A stretch of DNA of 64,000 nucleotides, from positions 62,001-126,000 of the forward strand of contig JAKOGH010000801.1 in assembly GCA_024811115.1 (NCBI GenBank). Reading direction: 5' to 3'. Shown here piece after piece: positions 1-10,183 of this stretch. A program made the position numbers and the translations under genes. Source of the stretch: Terana coerulea. Taxonomy: Eukaryota > Basidiomycota > Agaricomycetes > Polyporales > Phanerochaetaceae. Position 1 is the first letter of the stretch. Each line of letters opens with the position of its first letter. Below the pieces are notes generated by a model that had not been told where the DNA came from, made no database searches, and was given only the letters and a program-made list of their open reading frames with translations.

Positions 1-50
1 TCTTCCTATCAGTCATCATCTAATTACTTTGGTATTCACGCGTCTTTGAG

Positions 51-3000
51 CGTGGAGAGTGCCACTTCAACGACTTATGGCAGATGGATAGTATCAGCAC
101 GTTCGAATCAAACATAGCATATGTATTGAGGTTCATGATCGATGCGAAGGTGAGCCCCTGTTTGTCTTGTTGGCTTGATAGGGGCATGCTCATGCGCATT
201 CGTAAAAGATCGTAGGGATGAATTGGGTGGAACTGCCAGCGAACAGTTACTCTATAAAGCAAGGCAAAGACAAGAAGTCGCATTCACAATTGGAGGTCGT
301 GGTCAGGTAAGACTTTGTCAGTAATAGTCTTTCTCGGCTGCTCATGCAAAACATATATAACCACAGATGGGACAAGATCATCTCACATCCTGCTGACGGA
401 TCATATTCGCACATTGCACCTCTTCGCGTGCTTAGCTTCGATATCGAGTGTGCTGGCCGGAAAGGAATCTTCCCAGAACCCGGGATCGACCCAGTTATTC
501 AGATCGCGAACATGGTCACGAGGCAAGGTATGTCGCCGTGGTCCATTCGTACTCTTGCGGTGCTCATGTAGCATACTGTCCACAGGCGAATCCCATCCAT
601 TCATTCGCAATGTATTCACGCTGTCGACATGCTCGCACATTGTGGGATCCCAGGTGCTGTCGTTCGAGTCAGAGACTGAGATGCTTGAAAGATGGCGTGA
701 TTTCGTGAACGAGGTCGACCCCGACGTCGTCATCGGATACAACATCGGAAACTTCGATTTGCCATACCTGATAGACAGAGCGACTACGCTGAAGGCAAAG
801 ACGTTCCCACTGCTGGGCAGGATGATTAGTATGGTTTTGATATCCTATAAACGGGGCCGATACTGACTTAGATATTTAGATGTAAAGGCTCAGACTAAGG
901 AAACTCACTTCTCGTCAAAAGCCTTTGGCCAACGCGATTCCAAGGAGACAGCGCTGGACGGTCGCCTGCAGGTTGATATCCTGCAGTACATGCAGCGCGA
1001 GCACAAACTTCGAAGCTACACTCTTAACTCCGTTTGCGCGCAGTTCCTGGGCGAGCAGAAGGAGGACGTGCATCACTCCGTCATCACAGATCTACAGAAC
1101 GGTGGACCTGAGAGTCGGCGTCGACTGGCCGTGTACTGTTTGAAGGTGCGATTCGCTGCATATAACCATAACCGCCTTACTTACGACGGTCCTTTTGGTC
1201 AGGATGCCTACCTCCCGCAACGGCTCATGGACAAGCTCATGTGTTTCATCAACTACATCGAGATGGCGCGTGTAACGGGTGTTCCGTTCAACTACTTGTT
1301 GTCTCGTGGACAGTCTATCAAGGTGCTGTCGCAGCTATTCCGCAAAGCGAACGACGAGGGCTACCTTGTCCCTGCACTACGTGGCGAAGGTCAGTGCCCA
1401 AATCGCATGAATAATTACGAAACTGACCGTCATGTCCTCATGTTACAGGTACCGACGAGCAGTACGAAGGTGCGACAGTCATCGAACCTCATAAGGGATA
1501 CTACAAGGTCCCCATCGCTACCTTGGATTTCGCGTCTTTGTATCCATCGATCATGATGGCGCACAACCTTTGCTACACCACTCTGCTAGACAAGTCGACC
1601 ATAGACAGGCTGAAGCTAGTCAAGGACGTTGATTATATCCAGACACCGAACAATGGCACGCTGAGCCCTCCTCTTGTGGTTCGTTTATAGACTCTGACCT
1701 GGGTACATGTAGACTTCTTTGCTACGTCTAACAAGCGGAAGGGGTTGCTTCCGACCATTTTAGAGGACTTGATATCCGCGCGGAAACGTGCGAAGGCAGA
1801 CCTCAAGAAGGAGACCGATCCGTTCAAACGGGCTGTGTTGGACGGTAGGCAGCTGGCCTTGAAGGTACGTCACCCGCAGTCCACTTACCTCAAGCCCGAT
1901 GAACCTGAGCCATTCGATACTTCATGTAATAGATCAGTGCCAACTCCGTGTACGGATTTACGGGTGCCACAATTGGCAAGCTACCGTGCCTTCCGATATC
2001 GTCTAGCGTCACGTCCTTCGGTCGTCAGATGATTGAGAAGACCAAGCAGGAGGTGGAAGCGGAGTATTGCATTGCCAACGGCCAGCAGCACGACGCGGAA
2101 GTCATCTACGGTGATACGGACTCGGTCATGATCAAATTCGGACCGACAGACCTGGAGACGGTCATGGCTCTTGGTGCGTTTCCCGATTCAACACTATCAG
2201 ACCTTAATCCGCCGTGCTAACGCGTTTCCATTGACATAGGGAGCCAAGCGGCTGAGTTCGTCTCACAGAAGTTCGTCAAGCCGATCAAGCTCGAGTTCGA
2301 GAAAGTGTACTTTCCGTACTTGCTGATCAGCAAGAAACGCTACGCTGGATTGTATTGGACGAGACCGGACAAGTATGACAAGATGGACACCAAGGGTATT
2401 GAGGTGTGTCTTCCGCGGTCCGCGTGCCGTCCAGGAGCTGACTAGCACTCAGACGGTTCGACGTGATAACTGCCGGCTAGTGTCGACAGTCATCTCGACG
2501 TGTCTGAACAAGATGCTTATTGACCGAGATGTCGACGGGGCCGTTGAGTAAGTCAGGACTATGCTATCGTTCTCGTATATACCTTCTAACGTGCATGCCT
2601 TCAGGTACACCAAGCAGATGATCTCGGACCTGCTGCAGAACAAGGTTGACATGTCACAGTTGGTGATCACGAAGGCGTTGGCAAAGGCAGATTATGCTGG
2701 CAAGCAAGCCCACGTCGAGCTTGCTGAGCGAATGAAGCAACGTGACGCGGGTTCTGCGCCGAACTTGGGCGACCGTGTCGCGTATGTCATTATCAAGGGT
2801 GTGAAGGGTAAGCCTCGTGTTCTCAATACGTGACAATGTCATGGTACTTATTGTGTCTATCAGGTGCGGCGGCGTACGAGAAATCCGAAGATCCAATATA
2901 TGTCCTGGAGAACAGCATACCCATCGACACGAAGTATTATCTGGAGAACCAGCTGTCAAACCCTCTCATGCGTATTTTCGAACCAATCATGGGGAGTCAA

Positions 3001-3497
3001 GCGTCCAGTCTCTGTACGTTTCCTTATTACGGTGTAGTCGTTCCTACATGCTGATACGTTTCTAGTGTCCGGTGATCATACCCGAACCATCCAGATTGCG
3101 ACGCCCACTGTAGGCGGCTTGATGAAATTCGCGGTCAAGACCGTGACATGCATGGGCTGCAAGACCCAGCTGAAGGCAAGCAATAGCGTGAAGAGTAAGT
3201 CTCCCCTGCAGTTTGTCCTACAATCCCATTAACACATCCTCCTCAGACGGAGCTGTGTGCAACAACTGTCGTCCGCGGATCGGAGAATTCTACCAGAAGC
3301 AGGTCTCTAACGTGTCAGACCTGCAGGTTAGATTTTCCCGGCTGTGGACACAGTGCCAGCGGTGTCAAGGTTCACTGCATCAGGACGTCCTCTGCACGAG
3401 CAAGGACTGCCCGATCTTCTACATGCGGAAGAAGGCGCAGAAGGACGTTGAAGATGCGAGCGCGGTTCTAGAGCGATTCGATTATGAGATGTGGTAG
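51..3497 (+). CDS. POL3: DNA polymerase delta catalytic subunit, 5'-truncated by window edge
   Basis: Family B replicative polymerase that synthesises the lagging strand and proofreads with a 3'-5' exonuclease. Seen in order: Exo I FDIE ([17 protein letters not shown]), Exo [13 protein letters not shown], Exo III in YCLKDAYLP, motif [15 protein letters not shown], motif [10 protein letters not shown], motif C YGDTDSVM, then two cysteine clusters (CMGC...CNNC, zinc type; CQRC...CTSKDC, the cluster that binds Fe-S in Pol3). Fourteen introns are readable: 152-208, 307-366, 528-585, 829-879, 1146-1202, 1390-1448, 1656-1712 (GC donor), 1865-1932, 2174-2239, 2404-2452, 2548-2604, 2818-2863, 3014-3065, 3195-3246. 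The first visible exon begins near 51 after a probable acceptor (branch-like ctaat at 20-24); the N-terminus lies upstream of the window. The frame is intact throughout, so this gene is free of the indels seen elsewhere. Confidence 0.96.
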
Positions 3498-4182
3498 CGG
3501 TCCTGCACGCGGAAGGGTGGTGAGCTACGGGCATTCTTGTACTCTAGTATTGGCTTCCATGACATTAATAGTTGATTTGTTGCTTCTCTGTCGCCCGTGC
3601 TGATCTGCACGTTAATCACGGATGACTGCTCCGAGCTTTGGTACGCCAACATGACAGTCCTAGGTTCCGAAGGAGATGTCACTCGGATGGCAAGCGTGTC
3701 GACCTGAGCGCGATGTCGTCTTTCGATACTCGTCGATGTCGATGTAGGCCGAATGTGTCTTGGCCGTGTCGTTGGGCTAGGGGTTCAACTGGAGGTTGCC
3801 TCAGTAGGCGCATGCCATGCGGTAGCTTTGTATAGGCAGGATAACACCTGCTATACATTCACGTCATGACGCCGCGGCCTACAGCAAACAGGACACATAA
3901 CCACACAATCCGCCACAGCTGTGTATAAGTTGCAGATGGAGATATGTCAAACACTGGCATACGTTTACGTTCACACCAAGCAGCTCAACAAAAAAATAGT
4001 ATATTCTGGAGACACAACATGGTGTGAAGGACGGAATGGGGATTTTGGGATTTTGGCATGTGTTGGTTTCATTCTCAAGCCCCTGGAATTGAGGTGTCAA
4101 GTCCAGAGACCCGAGAACTACTCGTCTCGACGACCGCGTAGAGGTCCATGCCAGGGCGGACCGTGACGGGTCACCCTCCGTC

Positions 4183-4248
4183 GAGAATACATCGGACCTG
4201 GACAACATGCAGCCTTTCTACATCGAGTGATGTGGGAACGAGCGGCGA
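4183..4248. repeat. 66-bp repeat core, copy 1 (diverged)
   Basis: First of three related copies of a core that contains gacaacatgcagcctttcta and gagtgatgtgggaacgagcg. It is clearly related to the cores at 5321-5386 and 6063-6128 but carries about ten substitutions. The three copies lie in the same orientation. Confidence 0.8.
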
Positions 4249-5203
4249 CGAGACATAGGGACGAGGAGGCGGGCGGGCATGATGAGACGAAGCGGAGAAG
4301 TGATGGAGAGGTGGAGAAGGTGCGTGGAGAGGTGCGGGAGGGGAGAGCCGAGTAGGGAACGGCGACGAAAGCGTCGAGCTGGCGAAATTTATTAGATTAC
4401 TACCCAGACCAGAAGGCCGAGTAAGACTCACTGATGAAGGATGGGAATGCGATGGCATGCTTGAAGATTGCGGACGACGGTCCGGGTCGTGATGTAGTGC
4501 AGCTGTCCTTGCGTCAGCAATCAATAAATAACGGGGGAAAGAACAACTTACGCTAAGGAATTGAGGAAATAATATTGTACGAGCACTTGAACGGAGTCAA
4601 CGGAAGGCTGGAGGCCACAAGCAAATTAGACAGTTATGCAGAAAGGACGACTTGAATTGGACATACTGAAATCGGGTGATATGAGCAAGGTTCGGCGGAG
4701 GGAGGAGGGCACCAGATGGACAAGAGGACAAGTAGACAAGGGGCTATAACAACTGGAGTCTGTTCTCAGTGTTGGAAAGAATAGCAGGGGACGCATACGT
4801 ACTGAGCGCTGAGCATGGACATGAGAACAGGTGTCACAAGGCGAGGTTCTGGTGTCGGGTATGTTGGAGGTGACGGGGTATGTTGGAGGTGAGGTGGGAG
4901 GTATGAAGGTGACGTGTGGACCAGTGCCATTGGAGGCGAGGAGGTGACGAGGGAGTGACGGAAACGTGAGCTGTCAAAGTCCATTAGTAGCTATTCGTCT
5001 ACACCATATAGACTAGAATTCACTGAAGCAGGACCCGGAGGAGGAGCCCAACAGAGCGCTTGATAATGAGGGACGTCGATGGAGTATGTTGTAGTTGCCC
5101 ATTTCTTAGTGTACGTCACGTCCAGAGGGTAGTTGATCGCTTACGCAAGGTATTTGAGAAGAGAACGTGATAGTTTTGAAGTGTGCGAAAGGGGCTGTGC
5201 CGG

Positions 5204-5386
5204 AGACTGGAGACTGAGAACGCATTAGTCAGGGGAGACAGCGTTCAAGTTACGAACGCACCAGGATGGAAGGATGCAATCGAAATTCGCCGAGAGGAGA
5301 GAATCCAGGGAATGAGGAGGGAAAATACATTGGACCCGGACAACATGCAATCTGTCTACGTCGAGTGATGTGGGGACGAGCGGCGA
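5204..5386. repeat. Longer repeat unit, copy 2
   Basis: A unit of about 185 bp whose last 66 bp (5321-5386) are the shared core. The preceding part (ggagactgagaacgcatta, aacgcaccaggatggaagga) matches 5932-6062 with scattered substitutions and small indels. A further stretch, 5488-5650, resembles 4385-4545, so more than the core has been duplicated. Confidence 0.75.
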
Positions 5387-5855
5387 GACGGCGGAGAAGG
5401 GGTGGATGGAGGAGTGACGGGGGAGTGACGGCGAGGTGCGGAGGGAGTGAAGTTGAGGAGGAAATGACGGCGGAAATGTCGAGCTATCGAAATCCGTTAT
5501 ATCACTGCATTGGCAAAAAAACGCTGAGCAAGACTTACTGATGAAGAAAGGGAATGCGATAAGAGCCTTGAGGATTACGGATGATGGCTGGAGTGGGGTG
5601 CGGGGTGCAACTGCCCGTGCATCAGCAATTAATGACGGACGTAGGGAAGAATATCTTACGTGAAGGGATTGATGTTGTAGGAGGGGCGGCTTCAAGACGG
5701 GGAGCTTAGGGATGAGGGTGGTCGACGGTGCATGTATATAATGGGGCTGCCCCCTTGTTACTGAATGTCGTTTGACGGAATTAGTGAATCACTCACGGGA
5801 GGGAATTGAGGAGAATGTGGAAGGGCTTGGAGCGTGCGGGAAGATTTATGACGGA

Positions 5856-5929
5856 GACTACGACAACGGATCGATCAGTTGGCTGTGAGGAAAGGCCACA
5901 GGGGGACTCGACGCACTGTGGAAGGTATG
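5856..5929. repeat. 74-bp direct repeat, copy 1
   Basis: Sequence beginning gactacgacaacggatcgat and ending in actcgacgcactgtggaagg. It recurs in the same orientation at 6131-6204 with several substitutions. The two copies bracket the unit at 5932-6128. Confidence 0.7.
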
Positions 5930-5931
5930 TG

Positions 5932-6128
5932 CCGGAGAATGGAGACTAACAACGCATCAGTTGGCTGTGCAGAAAGATAGCGTACAACTTTGTAACGCAC
6001 CAGGATGGGAGAATGCTATCGCGGTTCGCCAGGAGGAGAAGAGAATCCAGGGAGTGAAGAGAGAAAATACATTGGACCCGGACAACATGCAATCTGTCTA
6101 CGTCGAGTGATGTGGAGACGAGCGGCGA
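5932..6128. repeat. Longer repeat unit, copy 3
   Basis: Third copy, closest to the unit at 5204-5386; the cores of copies 2 and 3 differ at only a few positions. It is immediately followed by the second copy of a 74-bp repeat. Confidence 0.75.
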
Positions 6129-6130
6129 TA

Positions 6131-6204
6131 GACTACGGCGACGGATCGACCAGTTAGTTGTGAGGAAAGAGGATGGAAGGACTCGACGCACTGTGGATGG
6201 TATG
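6131..6204. repeat. 74-bp direct repeat, copy 2
   Basis: Diverged direct copy of 5856-5929 (gactacggcgacggatcgac ... actcgacgcactgtggatgg). Together with the unit at 5932-6128 it suggests duplication in blocks. Confidence 0.7.
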
Positions 6205-7515
6205 GGAGCTAGTGCTTCAAGCGTACGTTGGTCTTGTGTTGAAAGGCGAAGGAGACTTGAGAATAACTTGAGGACGACGAGGTGAAGCGAGGCGGAGGCG
6301 AGACATAGCGAGGGAGGGAACTTGAGAGGTCGCTGTCATAGACTGTTACTAAAGGGCCTCCGTCAGAAGAAGCTGTATGAAACGTACAGATGCGCTTGCT
6401 TATAGTTGGCGTAATGGAGCCACGGGAGACAAAACAGTGTGTTATGAGGAAAAGGGGTCGATGATGATGCTGTGGAGAGTATTTTAACGATGGATGGCAG
6501 CATACAGGCGGTACCAACGTACAAGGTCACAACAGTGGGAACTTGAACGACTTGGGTTGCTTGAGAGGAAGGCTTGTCCAGGTAGGGATGTGATGGTGGC
6601 GATCTGTCAGAAATCTGCAATGAGCAAGTCAAGTACGCCGATGATATACGCAGGTACACACAACAGAGAGAACAGCGAACAACGATGAAGTTCAGGCGAT
6701 GGCGGAGGTTGACGTAGGTGACTTTGGATGTTGAAGGACGTTCTGTGGATGAGAAGAAGGTGAGTAAGCCCGAAAGGTGATGACAGCGGGGAGGCCGCAC
6801 CGGCGGTGGAGAGGATGAGAGGGGAAAGTGGGTTGGTTTGGTTTGGTTCAGCAAACCCGGCGGGCCTATATATGTTAGGAGGCTGACCCGTCACGTTACA
6901 AGTCCGTTTGTCTTCGCTAAACCACCCACGGTCAGCCATTCTCGTCGTCCAGAAACGGATATGACTGAAGGGTATCGATGAGTGCGACCTAGAGCGGTTT
7001 CTCGTTTGTGCTTGATTGTTAGTCTCGAACTGAGAGCACCATTTTCCACCTTCAATGAATTTTGGTTTAATTATTATCCCCAGCGGGTCTTCATAATGGT
7101 CTGCTAAAGCACAGAGTTGGGTTTGTATATGTAGCAGCTAAGCATTCACCGGCTTACATTTGCGGGGTACGCGAGCGCAAGCGCCACCCAGTGGCAGCCT
7201 GAGGCCAGTTCGCAACATAACATCACCTCGTCGCTAGACTTTCGGAGGAGGTTGTGATGAGGTATCGGTGTTGAACGTTTGAACAGTGAAGCACCATACG
7301 TGAAAGTACCAAGCACCTCTGGAAATATTTACCCAGTAGCAGGAGTGATCGCCTCAGGGAACATGCAGTTCAAAATAGTCTGGTACGTCGCTGCGTCGCT
7401 TGGATTATGACAGGAGTAACAACAGGGTAGCCTCAGTTTCCAGCTAGAGATACAGGGATCAGATGCTGCTATCGATACAATGGCTTGGTCCAACCTCAAA
7501 GAACAGACCTCCGTC

Positions 7516-9765
7516 TTATTTTCCACCTCCCAGGATCTTCATTCGTGCCTCAGCGGCCCTTGCTCTCCTTTCCCGCTCGACCTTCGCTCTCATCTCCGAA
7601 GTCAAACCCATGACGCTCTCACCGGCAGTCGTCGAGCCTCCCAGCTTCCGAGGCCCTTCCACTGGCTCCTTGGCCGCCTTTCTTGGCTCAGGCTTCGGTG
7701 GTTCTGGATTGGCAACAGGCTCCTTTTCCTTCTGCAGCGCCTCGCGCTCGCGCACTTTGTCCTTCAACCCTTTCCTACGGACCTTCTTCTTCTCCTCGCG
7801 CCCCTCCTCCATCTCCTTGCTGAGGACGCTGGGCACCCGCGCCCCGCCCTCGCCGACGCCGAGCCAGTCCCACCAATCGGGATGGTCCGCGGCGCATCGC
7901 CTGAAGATGTTTCGAACCTCGCGCGTCCGGGCGAAGTCGTACGCCGTCCGACGGGTACCTCCTGCTACAGGTCGTGCCGCTTCGTCGTCCTCTGCTCCGT
8001 CTATAGGAGCGCCCTCTCCAACACCAGAATCGCGCTGGATGTCTATCGTAGGATCCGCACGAGCTTCCTCCAACAGCCATAGCACAAAATCTTCTTTGCT
8101 CTTCCTTGTGGAGTAAGCCAGCAGGGTCTCGCCCGCGAAGCCGTCGTCGATATCCTCCGGCAATTTGCCGTTTAAGAAATCGCCATTCTTGGACACAAAG
8201 GCCTTGAAGGCATCCATCCTTCCCTTGTCTACCATCTCCAACGCCCGCTCCCACCTGTCCGCGAGCGCTCGCTGCGCTTCGAGACGTGCAAGCTCCTCGG
8301 GGGTCAACTTCGGCTTTTCAGGCTTCTGCTGGGGTCGTACTGGCGCGGCTACAGGGGCAACCTTGGGCTTCGGTAGTGACGCGAGGTAAGCCTCATCTTG
8401 GGCCCGCAGAGCGTCCTCTGTCAAATGCGAGAGCTTGACACGGGTCAGCTCTTGAAGACAGCGCATTAGCTCGGATTGGGTTGGGCGTCGCGTAGGGAAT
8501 GGGAATGTCCGCAGGCGATCATCCCCTGTGATAATTGTGAGTAATGACAGACAACGGCATTGAACGAGACTTACCTTTTTGCAACACGGCATTCTCGTAC
8601 TCGAAGAAACTCTTCCTATTGTGAATACTCGCACGAATAAAGATACGCTCGCAGTCGTCGATTTCTTCTGCCCAGTCTGCCAACAAATTTCGGATATCCT
8701 GCAAATATAAGGGATCACATCAGCAACTGGCAGAAATGTTTGCGGAGCATCCTTACATCTCGAAGAGCTGTTTCTCCGTATCGTCGAAGCATAGCACCTG
8801 CACTGACTGCCTTGCTCTTCGCATTATCGTTGGCAGCTTGAGAGCCACCTTGCTTTCTACGAGCTGTAATCAATAGTTATTATTCTGTGTACTGTGACGC
8901 TTATGTGTACGACTTACTTGTATAACGATGGAACGTCTTATGCTTCAGCACCTCAGTTTCCGGCTTGGGTTTCCGCTGTTTACCCTTCTTCGTCAAAGCA
9001 GTGTCATCTTCCTCCTCTTCGCCTCTTGACACGCGTACAACTGCACCAGCAAAATGACCACCAGCGACCATGAACAAAGCCCACTTTCTCCCTTCTTCTC
9101 CCGCCGGCTTCTGCATCTCTTTGAGCTTCTCAAGAAAGCGTGGGCCCACATCACCTTCTCTCGAGGCAATTAAATTGGAAGGGAAGAGAGATTTGTATAC
9201 ACCGAGTTGGGTGGATGGTGGCGAGTGAAACCAGACTATAGGTTGATTTGGTAGATTGCGTCGCTCATCGTCATCTTCTTCTCCGTCTTCGCGAATGGGA
9301 TTTAGCCGTTTTGTTTTGCGCACCAGCGCAGAGACGGCGTCATCCTCAGAGTCGTTGGAATCATCTGAAGAAGATGCTGAACCTGAGAGGGAGTCTTCTA
9401 GGCCTAGTGCAAAGCTTAAAACGCGTGCATAACTTGACATATACGATTAACTCACCATCTGCTAGCTGTGTAAACTGAATCTCGGAGACAGCATTACCGG
9501 CACCCATGCGCATCTTGACATTGTACCGATGCCAGTCAGATCGGAAGTGCGCCCGCTGGTCGTCCACATCTTTGAAGGTCGCTCCGAGGCATACATTACA
9601 TGCACGAGCCGCATTAGAAGCTGTTATGGGTGCTGTAGATGGTGAAGCAGGCCTTGATAGTTGATCTGAGCTGGCCTGTGGCTGATTGACAAAATTCCGA
9701 GGGATCAAGGTGTCCAGGAGAGCTTGAGGGATAGAGAAGACGTGATACTGCTCTCTGCGTGCCAT
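7516..9765 (-). CDS. VMS1: Vms1/ANKZF1-type peptidyl-tRNA releasing factor
   Basis: Homolog of yeast Vms1 and human ANKZF1, which release stalled peptides from 60S ribosomes in ribosome-associated quality control and recruit Cdc48/p97. Predicted 678 residues in five exons; introns 9404-9455, 8864-8917, 8699-8756, 8526-8574. Exon lengths sum to an exact frame. Seen: an N-terminal C2H2-like finger (C56, C59, H73, H79; ACNVCLGATF...HFRSDWHRYN); the VLRF1 release domain with WALFMVAGGHFAGAV, KHKTFHRYT, the RKQGGSQ loop (its Gln, about residue 274, is the residue required for release in yeast Vms1) and LRRYGETAL; ankyrin-like GETLLAYSTRKSKEDFVLWL and RRTAYDFARTREVRNIF; a charged coiled coil; and near the C-terminus RERRARAAEAR, an exact match to the VCP-interacting consensus R-x5-A-A-x2-R. 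Start chosen at the only in-frame Met before the finger. It is divergent from BRN1 (418 bp between starts). Confidence 0.94.
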
Positions 9766-10183
9766 GGCTCGGAGGTTGTTGGGAATGTGCGAAACTAGTG
9801 TATCGGGCTCTAAGCAGATGAGGATATAAATATGAATTGCGCTAGAGCTACAAGAGTGAGTCTGTCTGAGAGGTACTGGGCGGTTCCGGAAAGGCGATGA
9901 TTACGGAGAGTGATGACAAATGGCTCGAAAGAGGTGACTCGAGCTGTGGTGTTTGCAACGCAGAAAGGTGCGGTATGTCGTGCACGCAGACGTAGTACGT
10001 GCGCTGAGTGGCACGTCGTCGGTGTCGCGCAGGATGATGAGGAGAGGTGGAAAGTCGACGAGCACAACGGAAGAGGAAATGGCGAAATAAAGTGGGCCAT
10101 GTGGATCTCACGTGGCTTGTCACGTGCTACGCGTCCCTGCACCGCGTAGGCGCGCAGTTCATTCCTGCCTTTTAACCACGACA

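Larger units (their letters stand above)
3498..7515. other. Gene-poor interval with degenerate repeats
   Basis: About 4 kb between the POL3 stop and the VMS1 stop. No protein family is recognisable. The tract from about 4.2 to 6.2 kb holds duplicated segments, described separately. On the minus strand, pieces rich in Ser/Pro/Leu recur together with a peptide ending TSLDVDRLHVVRVQC, and GT-starting junctions flank some of them, so a decayed multi-exon minus-strand gene or a family of non-autonomous repeats are both possible. A TATA-like minus-strand sequence (catatatagg) lies near 6865-6880, which would suit a minus-strand transcript. None of this is enough to annotate a coding gene. Confidence 0.5.
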
